NCBI GenBank assembly: GCA_964481255.1
Contig: CAYZTZ010000002.1
Coordinates: forward strand, 1-64,000
Length of the DNA: 64,000 nucleotides
From: UBA6911 sp964481255
GTDB taxonomy: Bacteria; Acidobacteriota; UBA6911
Direction of reading: 5' to 3'
Made by a program: the position numbers and the translations under genes. Shown in pieces: positions 9,427 through 18,506 of this stretch. Below the pieces are notes generated by a model that saw only the letters and a program-made list of their open reading frames with translations, did no database searches and had not been told where the DNA came from. Positions within the stretch are counted from its first letter, which is position 1, and the number at the start of each line of letters is the position of its first letter.

Positions 9427-9498
9427 CTCCCGGCTTCTCAAATCCCCGCGCGCGGGGATCTCAAGAGGCGAAGCCCCTTGATTAGTCCGAGCCGGGAG
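9427..9498. ncRNA. Predicted three-way-junction RNA/DNA structure, function unknown
   Basis: In the 297-bp spacer between the proA stop and the SLOG gene start, a 9-bp outer stem (CTCCCGGCT 9427-9435 with AGCCGGGAG 9490-9498) encloses two hairpins. One is a perfect 18-nt palindrome (9442-9459). The other is TCAAG-A-GGC-GAA-GCC-C-CTTGA (9461-9481). The nested pairing suggests a folded transcript, a leader of the SLOG gene or a proA terminator. No U-tract follows on either strand, so a simple intrinsic terminator is unlikely. It matches no RNA family I recognise. Confidence 0.4.
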
Positions 9499-9647
9499 AT
9501 TATTTGCCGCCATGCCCCGGCAGAAGTCTTTTCAGACACGGCAGGGGATCTCAGAGCCGATCCCCTCGCCACTCGCTCCGTTCATCGGGGCAATCCTTTG
9601 AACGCCCTCGGCATGCGGATGACGGCCGCATTCCGGCCGAGCCTCCT

Positions 9648-10943
9648 TCAGCCGCGGACGTGATAATCGCCCTCGGCCACCCATTTGTAGGTCGTTAGTT
9701 CCCTCAATCCCATCGGGCCCCGGGCATGCAGGCGCTGAGTCGATATGGCGACTTCCGCGCCCAGACCGAACTGCCCGCCGTCGGTGAACCGGGTGGAAGC
9801 GTTGACGTACACGGCCGCCGAATCCACTTCCCGGATCCATCGCGCGGCGTTCTCCCTGTTTTCCGTCAGGATGGAATCGGAATGCCCTCTGCTGTGGGCG
9901 TTGGTATGGGCGATGGCTTCGTCCAGCCCGTCCACCACCTTCAGCCCCAGGACGAGAGACATCCACTCGGTATCGAAATCCTCGGGGCCCGCGGGCCGCA
10001 CCGACTCCGGAAGCGCAGGCGCCGAGCCTTTCCCGTATTTCATGGGATCCGGTTCCAGCATCAGATAGGGGAGGGCCGATTCGTGCGCCCTGAAAGTCAC
10101 TCCGGAGGGGGCGAGATATTCAACGATGCGCGGCAGAGCTTCCGCCGCGACCGCCCGGTGTACAAGCACCGTGTCCAGGGCGTTGCAGACGGACGGCCTC
10201 TGCGTCTTTGCGTTGTAGAGGACCGGCAGAGCCTTTTCGAGATCGGCGGATTCGTCCACAAAAATGTGGCAGATGCCGACCCCGCCGGTGATGACGGGGA
10301 TGCGGCTGTTCTCGCGGCAGAAGCGGTGCAGGCTCTCCCCCCCGCGGGGGATGATGATGTCGACGTAGTCGTGCATTCGCAGAAGCTCGAGGACAAGGGC
10401 ACGATCCGGATCCTCGATAAGCTGTACGGCGCCGGGGGGAAGACCGTTCTGTCCGAGGGCCTGCCGCACCCGGTCGACCAGCGCGCGGTTGGAATGAATG
10501 GTCTCCTTCCCGCCCCTCAGGATGGCCGCATTTCCGGTCTTGATCGACAGCCCAGCGACGTCCACGGTGACATTGGGGCGCGATTCGTAAATAACGCCCA
10601 TCACCCCGAGAGGCACTCGCAGTTTATACAGCCTCAGCCCGTTGGGGAGAACGCTCTCGTCGAATCGCTCCCCGATCGGGTCGGGGAATCCGGCCAGAGC
10701 GCGCAGGTCGCGCGCCAAATCTTCGAGGCGCTTTTCCGTGAGCGTCAGGCGGTCGATCAGGGCGTCGCTCATTCCGGAGGCCCGGGCATTTTCGACATCG
10801 GTCTCATTGGCCGCCCGGATAGCGGGACGGTCCCGGTCAATCAGGGACGCCAGGGTGTGCAGGGTCCGGCTTTTCGCCTCCGCATCAACTTGAGCCATAA
10901 GCTGGAAGGCTTCGCGCGCGCCGCGTCCCATTTCAGTCAACAT
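9648..10943 (-). CDS. proA: Gamma-glutamyl phosphate reductase
   Basis: The enzyme reduces gamma-glutamyl phosphate to glutamate semialdehyde with NADPH, the second step of proline synthesis. The 431-residue frame starts at MLTEMGRGAREAF, preceded by AGGGAGA; upstream in-frame sequence overlaps the proB spacer and is not family-like. Aldehyde-dehydrogenase-fold landmarks are VIYESRPNVTVD, the nucleotide segment LRGGKETIHSN, the catalytic cysteine region TQRPSVCNALDT, and the C-terminal EVAISTQRLHARGPMGL. It lies 76 bp downstream of proB on the same strand, consistent with a proBA operon. Confidence 0.97.
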   Translation of the reverse strand: MLTEMGRGAREAFQLMAQVDAEAKSRTLHTLASLIDRDRPAIRAANETDVENARASGMSDALIDRLTLTEKRLEDLARDLRALAGFPDPIGERFDESVLPNGLRLYKLRVPLGVMGVIYESRPNVTVDVAGLSIKTGNAAILRGGKETIHSNRALVDRVRQALGQNGLPPGAVQLIEDPDRALVLELLRMHDYVDIIIPRGGESLHRFCRENSRIPVITGGVGICHIFVDESADLEKALPVLYNAKTQRPSVCNALDTVLVHRAVAAEALPRIVEYLAPSGVTFRAHESALPYLMLEPDPMKYGKGSAPALPESVRPAGPEDFDTEWMSLVLGLKVVDGLDEAIAHTNAHSRGHSDSILTENRENAARWIREVDSAAVYVNASTRFTDGGQFGLGAEVAISTQRLHARGPMGLRELTTYKWVAEGDYHVRG

Positions 10944-11019
10944 AGACTTCTCCCTTTCACAATCGATTGCCCGAACCCTGCTTAGCCTTGAACCATCCAT
11001 CTCTCCGCGCCGTGCCGGA

Positions 11020-12117
11020 TCAAAGCAAGACCAGGTCATTGCGATGGATCACCTCATCGCCGAAGTGATACCCCAGGACGGATTCGATGGCGTCCGACGG
11101 ACAGCCGACGATCCGAACCAAGTCCCGGCTGTCATAATTGACGATGCCGCGGGCGATTTCGGCGCCGTCCTGCGCGCCGACGCGGACGGTATCCCCGCGC
11201 TCAAACGAACCATGAACGGCCGTCAGCCCCACGGGCAGAAGGCTCCCGCCGCGCCTCAGGGCCGTGACGGCGCCCTTGTCCACGGTCAACAGGCCCGGTG
11301 CCTGGCGCGCGGACAGAATGTAGCGCTTGCGGCTCTCCAAGGAAGTGGCGATGGGCGGGAAGCGCGTGCCCAGCTTCTCTCCCGCCGCGATTCGGACGAG
11401 GACGTTGGGTTCCTTTCCCCAGGCGATGACACAGCAAGCGCCGGAGCGCCGCGCAAGGTCCGCAGCCTGCAGTTTGGTCACCATCCCCCCTGTCCCCAGT
11501 CCCTGTCCGCTGCCGCTGGCCGCCTCCCAGAGTTCCTGAGCGATCTCCCGCGTCCCGACTTCCTCCACCAGGCGCGCGTCGGGGTTGACGCGGGGGTCGG
11601 CGGTATAGAGACCCGGCTGATCGGTCAGCAGAATTAGCCGGTCCGCATCCACAAGATTGGCGACCAGGGCGGAGAGATTGTCGTTGTCTCCGACACGGAT
11701 CTCCTCCGTGGCGACCGTGTCGTTTTCATTCACGATCGGGAGGATTTTATGTTCCATCAGCGCGAGCAGGGTATTGCGCGCGTTGAGGTATCGGCGCCGG
11801 CTTCCCAGGTCCATGCGCGTGAGCAACACCTGTGCCACGGTCAAGTCATAGAGCCGGAAGATATGTTCGTAGACCGCCATGAGACGAGGCTGTCCGACGG
11901 CGGCGAGCATCTGCTTGGCCGGGATATCCTTGGGCAATTGAGGGAAATTGAGCCGTTCGCGGCCGACGGCGATCGCCCCGGAAGAAACGACGACGATCTG
12001 CCACCCGGAAGCACACAGATCCGATATCTGCCTGGCGATCTCGACCAGCAGGGGCGGGGCCAGATAAGGGGTGCCGTTGGTGAGCGTCGACGTACCTATT
12101 TTAACCACCATGCGCAT
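11020..12117 (-). CDS. proB: Glutamate 5-kinase with C-terminal PUA domain
   Basis: The enzyme phosphorylates L-glutamate with ATP, committing it to proline synthesis. The 365-residue protein has the amino acid kinase domain (residues 1 to about 260): VVKIGTSTLT, VVSSGAIAVG, the NENDTV substrate segment and the LSALVANLVDADRLILLTD region. A PUA domain follows from about 275 to the end. An ATG start with the strong ribosome binding site GGAGGTGAT was preferred over the GTG three codons upstream, which lies inside that site. It is followed by proA. Confidence 0.96.
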   Translation of the reverse strand: MRMVVKIGTSTLTNGTPYLAPPLLVEIARQISDLCASGWQIVVVSSGAIAVGRERLNFPQLPKDIPAKQMLAAVGQPRLMAVYEHIFRLYDLTVAQVLLTRMDLGSRRRYLNARNTLLALMEHKILPIVNENDTVATEEIRVGDNDNLSALVANLVDADRLILLTDQPGLYTADPRVNPDARLVEEVGTREIAQELWEAASGSGQGLGTGGMVTKLQAADLARRSGACCVIAWGKEPNVLVRIAAGEKLGTRFPPIATSLESRKRYILSARQAPGLLTVDKGAVTALRRGGSLLPVGLTAVHGSFERGDTVRVGAQDGAEIARGIVNYDSRDLVRIVGCPSDAIESVLGYHFGDEVIHRNDLVLL

Positions 12118-12441
12118 GGGTATCACCTCCAGCGGTTCTCCTGTTCAATGGCCTGCCCCGGGCGCGACCCTATTATGCATATCATTAAAACGGTTGCGGC
12201 GCTTCCGCAATTTTGAGCAACCGGCTTGGATGAGCCTGCCGACGGCGAGACCCAAAAGGGATCGCACGGTACCGGAGAAGGCTGCTCCCCTGGGGGATGG
12301 GGGAGGTCAAACATTCCCTGCCGAATTGGGGGCTGATACGAGGGGGACTATTGAGGTTGAAGTCGCAAAGGGTCAGGGGGCGGGCCCCCTGACCCCTGTC
12401 CGCTTGTTCCGCCGCGTCGAGAGAGGGCATTCGGATCGCGG
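12118..12441. terminator. proB upstream region with GC-rich hairpin 3' of groL
   Basis: This 324-bp spacer lies between the groL stop and the proB start, both on the minus strand. It contains a perfect 11-bp inverted repeat (GGTCAGGGGGC 12371-12381 with GCCCCCTGACC 12384-12394) about 50 bp downstream of groL. That is the expected place for a groL transcription terminator, though no U-tract follows. The remainder should carry the proBA promoter. I see no coding frame worth reporting. Confidence 0.45.
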
Positions 12442-14061
12442 CTATTCGTAATCCTCGGGCATGGGTGGAGCGGCCTTTTTCTTGGGTTCCGGAAGCTCCG
12501 TAACCAGCACCTCCGTTGTCAGAAGGACTCCCGCCAGGGAAGCGGCGTTCTGCAGGGCCACCCGCACGACCTTGGTGGGATCCACGATGCCCTGCTGCAC
12601 CAGGTCTCCGAATTCGCCCGTTTCGGCGTTGAAGCCGTAGCTCCCGTCCTTTTCAAGGACCCTGGATACCGTCACCGCGCCGTTGACGCCGGCGTTTTCC
12701 GCGATCCTGCGGATAGGCTCTTCCAGGGCGGCTCGAACGATATCAGCACCCGTTCTCTCGTCCCCCTCCAGTTTCAGAGTGTCCAGCACCGCCCGGGACC
12801 GAAGGAGAGCGATCCCGCCTCCCGGGACGATGCCTTCTTCAATGGCGGCCTGGGTGGCATGGTGGGCGTCCTCGACGCGCGCCTTCAGTTCCTTCATCTC
12901 GGACTCGGTGGCCGCGCCGACCTTGATCACGGCGACGCCGCCCGACAGTTTCGCCAGGCGCTCCTGCAGTTTCTCGCGGTCGTAATCCGACGTGGTTTCC
13001 TCGATCTGCTTCTTGATGCTGCTGATTCTTCCGGCGATCTCCTTGTTCTTGCCCGCGCCTTCGATGATCGTCGTGTTATCCTTGTCGATGACCACGCTCT
13101 TCGCCTGGCCCAGGTCGCTTACCTGCACCTTTTCAAGCTTGATGCCGAGGTCTTCCGAAAGGAACCTGCCTCCCGTCAGAATGGCGATGTCCTCCAGCAT
13201 CGCCTTGCGCCTGTCGCCGAACCCGGGAGCTTTGACGGCGGCGCATTTCAGGGTGCCGCGCAACTTGTTGACCACAAGAGTGGCCAGGGCTTCGCCTTCC
13301 ACGTCCTCCGCGATGATCAGCAGCGAGCGTCCCAGCTTGGAAACCTTCTCCAGGACGGGGAGCAGGTCATTGATGGCGGAAATTTTCTTCTCATGGATCA
13401 GTATCAACGGATCCTCCAGGACGCACTCCATGCGTTCCTGGTTCGTCGCGAAATAGGCCGATAGATAGCCCCTGTCGAAGCGCATGCCCTTCACGACCTC
13501 GAGTTCGGTGGCCATCGACTTCGCCTCCTCCACGGTGACGACTCCGTCCTGCCCCACCTCCTCGATGGCTTTGGCGAGCAGGTCCCCGATCTTCTTGTCG
13601 CCGTTCGCCGAGATGGTGGCGATGTTCGCGATGTCCTTGTTTCCCTGAATCTTGGTGCTGATGCGCCGGATCTCCTGGACCACAGCTTCCACGGCGAGAT
13701 CGATCCCCCGCTTGAGCGCCATGGGATTGGCTCCGGCGGCGACATTCTTCAGCCCTTCCCTGTATATCGCCTGCGCCAAGATGGTCGCCGTCGTCGTTCC
13801 GTCCCCCGCGATATCCGAGGTCTTGCTCGCCACTTCGCGCACCATCCGGGCGCCGATATCCTCTTTCTTATCCTTAAGCTCGATTTCCTTCGCGACCGTG
13901 ACGCCGTCCTTGGTGATAACCGGGGAACCGTATTTTTTAGACAGCATGACGTTGCGTCCCCTCGGCCCCAGGGTCATTCTCACGGTGTCGGCGAGAGTGT
14001 TAACACCGCGCAAGACCGCATTGCGTGCGTCTTCGCTGAACAGCAGTTGCTTGCCGGCCAT
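12442..14061 (-). CDS. groL: Chaperonin GroEL (60 kDa)
   Basis: The 539-residue protein is a group I chaperonin subunit. It has the LGPRGRNVML and KDGVTVAKEI segments, the ATP-binding SDIAGDGTTTAT, the apical-domain PGFGDRRKAML region, and the GIVPGGGIALLR equatorial motif. The C-terminus ends in PKKKAAPPMPEDYE instead of the usual GGM-repeat tail. No groES is adjacent: the upstream neighbour is divergent lptD and the downstream neighbour is proB. I found no CIRCE inverted repeat upstream. The ribosome binding site AAGGAGG is strong. This may be one of several groL copies or a specialised paralogue. Confidence 0.97.
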   Translation of the reverse strand: MAGKQLLFSEDARNAVLRGVNTLADTVRMTLGPRGRNVMLSKKYGSPVITKDGVTVAKEIELKDKKEDIGARMVREVASKTSDIAGDGTTTATILAQAIYREGLKNVAAGANPMALKRGIDLAVEAVVQEIRRISTKIQGNKDIANIATISANGDKKIGDLLAKAIEEVGQDGVVTVEEAKSMATELEVVKGMRFDRGYLSAYFATNQERMECVLEDPLILIHEKKISAINDLLPVLEKVSKLGRSLLIIAEDVEGEALATLVVNKLRGTLKCAAVKAPGFGDRRKAMLEDIAILTGGRFLSEDLGIKLEKVQVSDLGQAKSVVIDKDNTTIIEGAGKNKEIAGRISSIKKQIEETTSDYDREKLQERLAKLSGGVAVIKVGAATESEMKELKARVEDAHHATQAAIEEGIVPGGGIALLRSRAVLDTLKLEGDERTGADIVRAALEEPIRRIAENAGVNGAVTVSRVLEKDGSYGFNAETGEFGDLVQQGIVDPTKVVRVALQNAASLAGVLLTTEVLVTELPEPKKKAAPPMPEDYE

Positions 14062-14091
14062 AGTTTTCCTCCTTAATGAATGCAGGACAGT

Positions 14092-14120
14092 TATTTAATA
14101 TCCGCAGACATTGATGTCAA
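14092..14120 (-). promoter_or_regulatory. Predicted sigma-70-type promoter of groL
   Basis: On the minus strand a perfect TTGACA (14120-14115) is followed after 17 nt by TAAATA (14097-14092). It lies about 30-60 bp upstream of the groL start codon. The -35 box is consensus and the -10 box is weak. No CIRCE operator overlaps it. Confidence 0.5.
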
Positions 14121-14389
14121 GCGGCATCAGGCTGCCGGCCGGCCGCCCCGGCGGCGGAGGTGCAGGAAAATAACCGAGTCTCCCGCGGCGACGACTCGGG
14201 AGCTGCCGCGGCGCCTCCGGCACGGAATTAATGGATGGGCCTGGAATATGTCCGCTTTCGCCGAAGGCTCCGTTATTCTATAGTGGAGTTCGCGCCGGGC
14301 GACTGCCCGGGGAACATGGGACTGCAGCGCCCGGCGGCGTCAGGGCCGGACTCGGCCGCGGCGCCCGGTGCGCCTGGAGCAATAATGCC

Positions 14390-16675
14390 ATGCAGGGGCG
14401 GGCAAAAAGACCGGAGAGAATTCGGCAAAAAGTGCTGCCAAGCGCCATTTTCGCCTCTATCCGCGACGGATCGATGGGCGTTCTGATCTGTCTGCTTCTC
14501 GGCCTAACCTGCTTTCGATCTGCCTTTCCCGCACAGGAACCGTCTGCGGAAGCTCCCAGGGTGCGCACCGAAATCCCCTACCGCAATGGCAAGGTCATCC
14601 TGGTCTCGGATTTTCAGGAACGAATCTCCCGAACGCGCTACCGCGCGACAGGGAACGTTGTGATCTCATTCCAGGACATCGTCGTCACGAGCGAGACCCT
14701 GGAGTACGACGAGGAAACCGGCGAAGGCTTCACGACGGGAGCAACGCGCTTCAGCCAGAAACAGCAATGGCTCGTGTGTTCGCGGGCCGAGTTCAACCTC
14801 AAGTCGCAGACCGGCATCTTCTACGACGCCTCCGGGCACACGGACGGGCAGTTTTTGATCACGGGCCGGACCATTCTCAAGACAGGCCCGGACACTTACA
14901 GGGTCGTCGAGGGAAGCATGACGGCGTGCCTCGAGAAAAGGCCCAAGTGGAGTTTCGCGACGTCCCGCGCCGACATCCGGATCGACGGCACGGCGCGGCT
15001 CCATGGGACCGCTTTTAAAATCAAGGGAATCCCCGTCCTGTACACGCCTTATCTCGTGGTTCCGATGGAGGAAAAGAAACGCAGCAGCGGCATCATCCCT
15101 TTCCATACCGGGAGTTCCACGTCCAAGGGGCGCGCTTTTCGCGCAGGCTATTACCGGACGCTGGGAAACAGCGCGGACGCCACCCTCTACTTCGATTACT
15201 TCAGCCTCCGGGGACTGGCTCTCGGAGGCGTTTTCAGGGCGCGGCCCCGACCTTCGACCCGCTTTGACCTGGAAGTTTACGGCATCGACGACAAGCTGGA
15301 TCAGGGAGGCATCCTCCTTGCAGTGGACGGCGAGTCCCAGCTCAAGGACGACTGGCGCGCCGTGGCCCGAGTCAACATCACCTCAAATTTCGACTTCCGC
15401 CAGGCCTTTTCCGACAGTTTCAGGACGGCCACCCTCTCCCAAGAGCGCGCGACCGCCTTTGTGACCAGAAATCACAAAGGCCTTTCCACGAATATCGTCT
15501 ATCAGCGGGACGAGGTCTTTTTCCCGATCCGCCCCCTGGTGATCCGCAAGATGCCCTCCCTGGAATTCCTATCCCTCGGAACTCCTCTCGGTTCCTCCCC
15601 TCTCATTCTGCACCTGAGGGCATCCGCGGACAGCCTTTCTCGAAATGACAGCCTGATCGACACTGAGAACCTGGTCCAGCGCCTTGATTTCTATCCGCGG
15701 CTGACGGTGCGGCTGCCCGCGGTCAAGGGATTTTCCGCCGTGCCTTCGGTCGGCGTGCGGGAAACCTATTACGGCGCAAGTCTTTCCGGCGATTCTCCTT
15801 CGGGGGTCGTCCATCGCGGCTTTCACCGCCAATACGCCGACTTCAATATTGAGCTGAGAACTCCTGTCCTTGAAAAAGACTACTCCTCCTCGTGGTTCGG
15901 GGATTTCCGGCACACTGTGGAGCCTTTCGCGACCTACCGCTGGATACGCGGGATCAAGGACCTCGATAAAACGATACGATTCGACCAGGAAGACGCCGTC
16001 GCCGACACCAACGAGGTGGAATATGGAATCGTCCAGCGTTTCTACGTAGACCGCGAAAAGGGCGAAGGAACGCGCGGGAAAAGAGAATTCATGTCCCTGG
16101 GGCTCATACAGAAACACTATTTCGACCCGACCTTCGGCGGAGCTTTCCATCCCGGTCAGTCCAACGCCTTTTACCCCTTAAATACCGTCACGGGCTTTTA
16201 TCAGACGGGCATTACGAGGAACCGGTCTCCCCTCAGCGGCATACTCCAGATCTCGCCGCGAAGCGGAATTCACCACGACATCCGGGCGGATTACGACACG
16301 CAACTGCGTCGCTGGCGCGACGGAAGCATTTCAACCTCATGGCAGCAGGGCGATTTCGTCCTTTCAGGCACATACTTCAGGACCGTGGCTCTGGAACCGG
16401 GCCTGCTCGCCAGCAACCATGTCCAGGGACAGATCGGGTACGGCAGCCTCAAGAAAGGCCTTTCCTCAAGCTTTACCGTGAGCTACAACATCCGGACCTC
16501 CCAATGGCTGAACAGCCAGGCGCGCGTCAACTACATATGGGACTGCTGCGGCGTAGCCCTGGAGTTCAATCAGTTCGACCTTGGGCTCAGGACGGAATCA
16601 AGGCTCAGCTTTTCGTTCACGCTCAAAGGTATCGGCAGCTTCGGCAACCTGAAGCGGCCGGACAGTATGTTCTAG
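14390..16675 (+). CDS. lptD: LPS-assembly protein LptD
   Basis: LptD is the outer-membrane beta-barrel that, with LptE, inserts lipopolysaccharide into the outer leaflet. A hydrophobic signal segment (GVLICLLLGLTCF) is followed by a cleavage-compatible AFPAQ. An OstA/LptA-like N-terminal domain follows (ATGNVVISFQDIVVTSETLEY region, written here in part). A long beta-rich barrel then ends in the typical DCCGVALEFNQ-type segment. I chose ATG 14390 (761 residues) because GGAG lies upstream; ATG 14474 would shorten the n-region. The TAG stop is formed by the first unit of an AGCGGTY repeat array. The gene diverges from groL. Confidence 0.92.
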   Translation: MQGRAKRPERIRQKVLPSAIFASIRDGSMGVLICLLLGLTCFRSAFPAQEPSAEAPRVRTEIPYRNGKVILVSDFQERISRTRYRATGNVVISFQDIVVTSETLEYDEETGEGFTTGATRFSQKQQWLVCSRAEFNLKSQTGIFYDASGHTDGQFLITGRTILKTGPDTYRVVEGSMTACLEKRPKWSFATSRADIRIDGTARLHGTAFKIKGIPVLYTPYLVVPMEEKKRSSGIIPFHTGSSTSKGRAFRAGYYRTLGNSADATLYFDYFSLRGLALGGVFRARPRPSTRFDLEVYGIDDKLDQGGILLAVDGESQLKDDWRAVARVNITSNFDFRQAFSDSFRTATLSQERATAFVTRNHKGLSTNIVYQRDEVFFPIRPLVIRKMPSLEFLSLGTPLGSSPLILHLRASADSLSRNDSLIDTENLVQRLDFYPRLTVRLPAVKGFSAVPSVGVRETYYGASLSGDSPSGVVHRGFHRQYADFNIELRTPVLEKDYSSSWFGDFRHTVEPFATYRWIRGIKDLDKTIRFDQEDAVADTNEVEYGIVQRFYVDREKGEGTRGKREFMSLGLIQKHYFDPTFGGAFHPGQSNAFYPLNTVTGFYQTGITRNRSPLSGILQISPRSGIHHDIRADYDTQLRRWRDGSISTSWQQGDFVLSGTYFRTVALEPGLLASNHVQGQIGYGSLKKGLSSSFTVSYNIRTSQWLNSQARVNYIWDCCGVALEFNQFDLGLRTESRLSFSFTLKGIGSFGNLKRPDSMF

Positions 16676-16708
16676 CGGTCAGCGGTTAGCGGTTAGCGTT
16701 CAGCGGCC
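16674..16708 (+). repeat. AGCGGTY heptamer array (locus A)
   Basis: Five tandem 7-bp units read agcggtc, agcggtt, agcggtt, agcgttc, agcggcc, with the last two decayed. The array starts inside the lptD stop codon (T+AG). No inverted partner array is seen in the following 180 bp, so this locus has a single arm. The same unit recurs at 23284-23634, 34687-34824 and 39747-40036. Confidence 0.9.
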
Positions 16709-16891
16709 ATCCGCCTGGCCGATCGGATCGACACAGCATTGTCGATACGGTTACGCGGATTCACCAGGATTTGCCGATTGGCGTTTTTCATTTTCCCCTG
16801 GATCCTGCGAATTTGATGCACGCGCCGAATGGGAAACGGCAAATTCCTCTCCTGTTGATCCGAAGGCGGTCAGCCATTGCCGGGTTGGAAA

Positions 16892-17380
16892 ATGACGGTG
16901 TTGGTAAAGGCATATATTTCAGCAGGGTCGAATCTAGGGGATCGACGGGCGAACCTCGAGTTCGCGCTGAATGCCCTCACGAGAGGAGGGACCGTCGTGA
17001 GAAGGTCTTCCTACTTCGAAACAGAGCCGGTGGGCTTCGCCGATCAGCCGTGGTTCCTGAACCTCGCAATTGAACTGCATACGCCTCTGGCGCCCATGAA
17101 TCTGCTCCTTTTCTGCCGAAGCGTCGAGTCGGAATGCGGCAGAGTCCGCTCTTTCCCGAACGCGCCGCGGACTCTCGATCTGGACATCCTCTTATACGGC
17201 GACAGGATATTGCGCGCCGAAGGTCTGATTATTCCTCATCCCCGCATGGCGGAGCGCAGGTTTGTGCTCGAGCCTCTGGCCCAGATCGCGCCCGACGTCA
17301 TACACCCCGTGCTGAAAAAATCGATTCATGCGCTGCTGGAAACCTGCGCGGACACCTCCGAAGTGCGGATGCTGGAATAG
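16892..17380 (+). CDS. folK: 2-amino-4-hydroxy-6-hydroxymethyldihydropteridine pyrophosphokinase
   Basis: HPPK transfers pyrophosphate from ATP to 6-hydroxymethyl-dihydropterin in folate synthesis. The 162-residue protein has the N-terminal YISAGSNLGDRRANL, the substrate loop SSYFETEPVGFADQPWFLN, the ATP- and metal-binding RTLDLDILLYGD, and the IPHPRMAERRFVLEPL motif, all family-defining. The ATG at 16892 was chosen over an upstream TTG because it places the family N-terminus directly. The next gene is panC, another ATP-dependent vitamin enzyme. A hairpin and a palindrome AAAACCCGGGTTTT (17435-17448) follow the stop. Confidence 0.95.
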   Translation: MTVLVKAYISAGSNLGDRRANLEFALNALTRGGTVVRRSSYFETEPVGFADQPWFLNLAIELHTPLAPMNLLLFCRSVESECGRVRSFPNAPRTLDLDILLYGDRILRAEGLIIPHPRMAERRFVLEPLAQIAPDVIHPVLKKSIHALLETCADTSEVRMLE

Positions 17381-17399
17381 AAATCCGAGGCGTGCCGCA

Positions 17400-17448
17400 G
17401 TCCGGCCCCGGAGGACCCTAGAGGGAGGAGACCCAAAACCCGGGTTTT
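17400..17448 (+). terminator. Hairpin and palindrome between folK and panC
   Basis: A hairpin GTCC-GG-CCCC-GGA-GGAC type inverted repeat (17400-17416) is followed by the 14-nt palindrome AAAACCCGGGTTTT (17435-17448). The position just after folK suggests transcription termination or pausing, but the palindrome's T-run is only four long. Confidence 0.35.
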
Positions 17449-17540
17449 CGTGCTTTCGCGCGCTGTTGATTTTTCCTGCCGGCCCGGCGAATCAGGGGCA
17501 TATTGCATCCCGGCGCAGGTTCGGGCTATGATCCAGGCAA

Positions 17541-18395
17541 ATGGAAATAGTCAACCGTGTCGCCCGCATGGCCGCCATATCGGCCAAGCTTGTTTCGTCC
17601 GATGTCAAGATAGCGCTGGTGCCCACGCTCGGCGCCATCAATCCCGGCCATCTCCAGCTGATACAGAGGGCGCGTGAAATGGCCGATCTCGTGATCGTCT
17701 CGATTTTTGCGGACCCCTCCGAGTTTTCCAGCGAGGAGGAATACCGGCGGTTCCCGCGGGACACGACCCGGGACGTGGATATTCTGAGACAGGAGAACGT
17801 TGATTACATTTTCATCCCGTCGGAAAATGAAATGTATCCGCCCGATTTCTCAACGAGTGTGGCGCTGGAGAAATTCGGCGGCCGGCTCGCCGGATTGCCG
17901 CCGGCGTTTTTCCACGGGCTGCCCACGGCCGCGCTGAAGCTGTGGAACATCACAAAACCTTCCTTCGTTTTCTACGGGGAAAAGGACGCGATTCAGGGCG
18001 CGATATTGCGCAAGATGGCACGCGACCTCAACCTTGCGGCCGAGATCGTCATTGCTCCCGTGGTGCGCGAGGACTCCGGCCTCGCTTACGGCGGACGCAA
18101 CCGACTCCTGACCGACGAGCAGGCCGCCGCAGCGCTGGTCCTCCATCGTTGCCTGAAGGCCGCTGAAAACGCCATCGCCGGCGGCGAGACTCACGCCAAG
18201 AGGATTCTGGCCGCGATGACGGAGCTTTCAAAAGCGGAACCTATGGTCCGCCTGGAATACGTAGTCATCGCAGACCCCGGGACTCTGGAACCCGTCGCCA
18301 AAATCCAGGAAGACGTCCTGATCGGCATCGGAGGAAGAATCGGGGATATGTCCCTACGGGACGCGATGCTGATCGGGAAATCCGGGAAGACATAG
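17541..18395 (+). CDS. panC: Divergent pantothenate synthetase (PanC-like)
   Basis: PanC joins pantoate and beta-alanine through a pantoyl-adenylate. The 284-residue protein keeps the family layout but departs at several active-site motifs. The usual PTMGALHEGH is PTLGAINPGH, replacing the first His of the HxGH signature by Asn. The usual FVNPxQF is FADPSEF. The usual GEKDxQQ is GEKDAIQ. The usual LALSSRN is LAYGGRN. Position next to folK and overall alignment make PanC the best name, but catalysis of the standard reaction is not assured. The ATG start is preceded by a short AGG only. Confidence 0.75.
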   Translation: MEIVNRVARMAAISAKLVSSDVKIALVPTLGAINPGHLQLIQRAREMADLVIVSIFADPSEFSSEEEYRRFPRDTTRDVDILRQENVDYIFIPSENEMYPPDFSTSVALEKFGGRLAGLPPAFFHGLPTAALKLWNITKPSFVFYGEKDAIQGAILRKMARDLNLAAEIVIAPVVREDSGLAYGGRNRLLTDEQAAAALVLHRCLKAAENAIAGGETHAKRILAAMTELSKAEPMVRLEYVVIADPGTLEPVAKIQEDVLIGIGGRIGDMSLRDAMLIGKSGKT

Positions 18396-18476
18396 GCTTT
18401 TGGGGCGCCGGGTCCCGGGAGAGATCGATCCGGGGCCGTCCATCTCACGGCCTTACGCCGACGGCATTTCTCAAAA

Positions 18477-18506
18477 TTGAATATGATTTTTTACATGTGG
18501 TATCAT
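18477..18506 (+). promoter_or_regulatory. Predicted promoter of dacB-moaD-moaE
   Basis: TTGAAT (18477-18482) and TATCAT (18501-18506) are separated by 18 nt, with an extended -10 TG (TGG before TATCAT). It lies about 90 bp upstream of the dacB start in the only AT-rich patch of this spacer. Confidence 0.5.

Noticed and set aside
9726..10985. A 419-codon open frame on the plus strand opposite proA
   Set aside because: It is the antisense shadow of a GC-rich gene with all ProA motifs on the minus strand. It has no family motif of its own.
14062..14230. CIRCE heat-shock operator upstream of groL
   Set aside because: No TTAGCACTC-N9-GAGTGCTAA or close variant is present on either strand.
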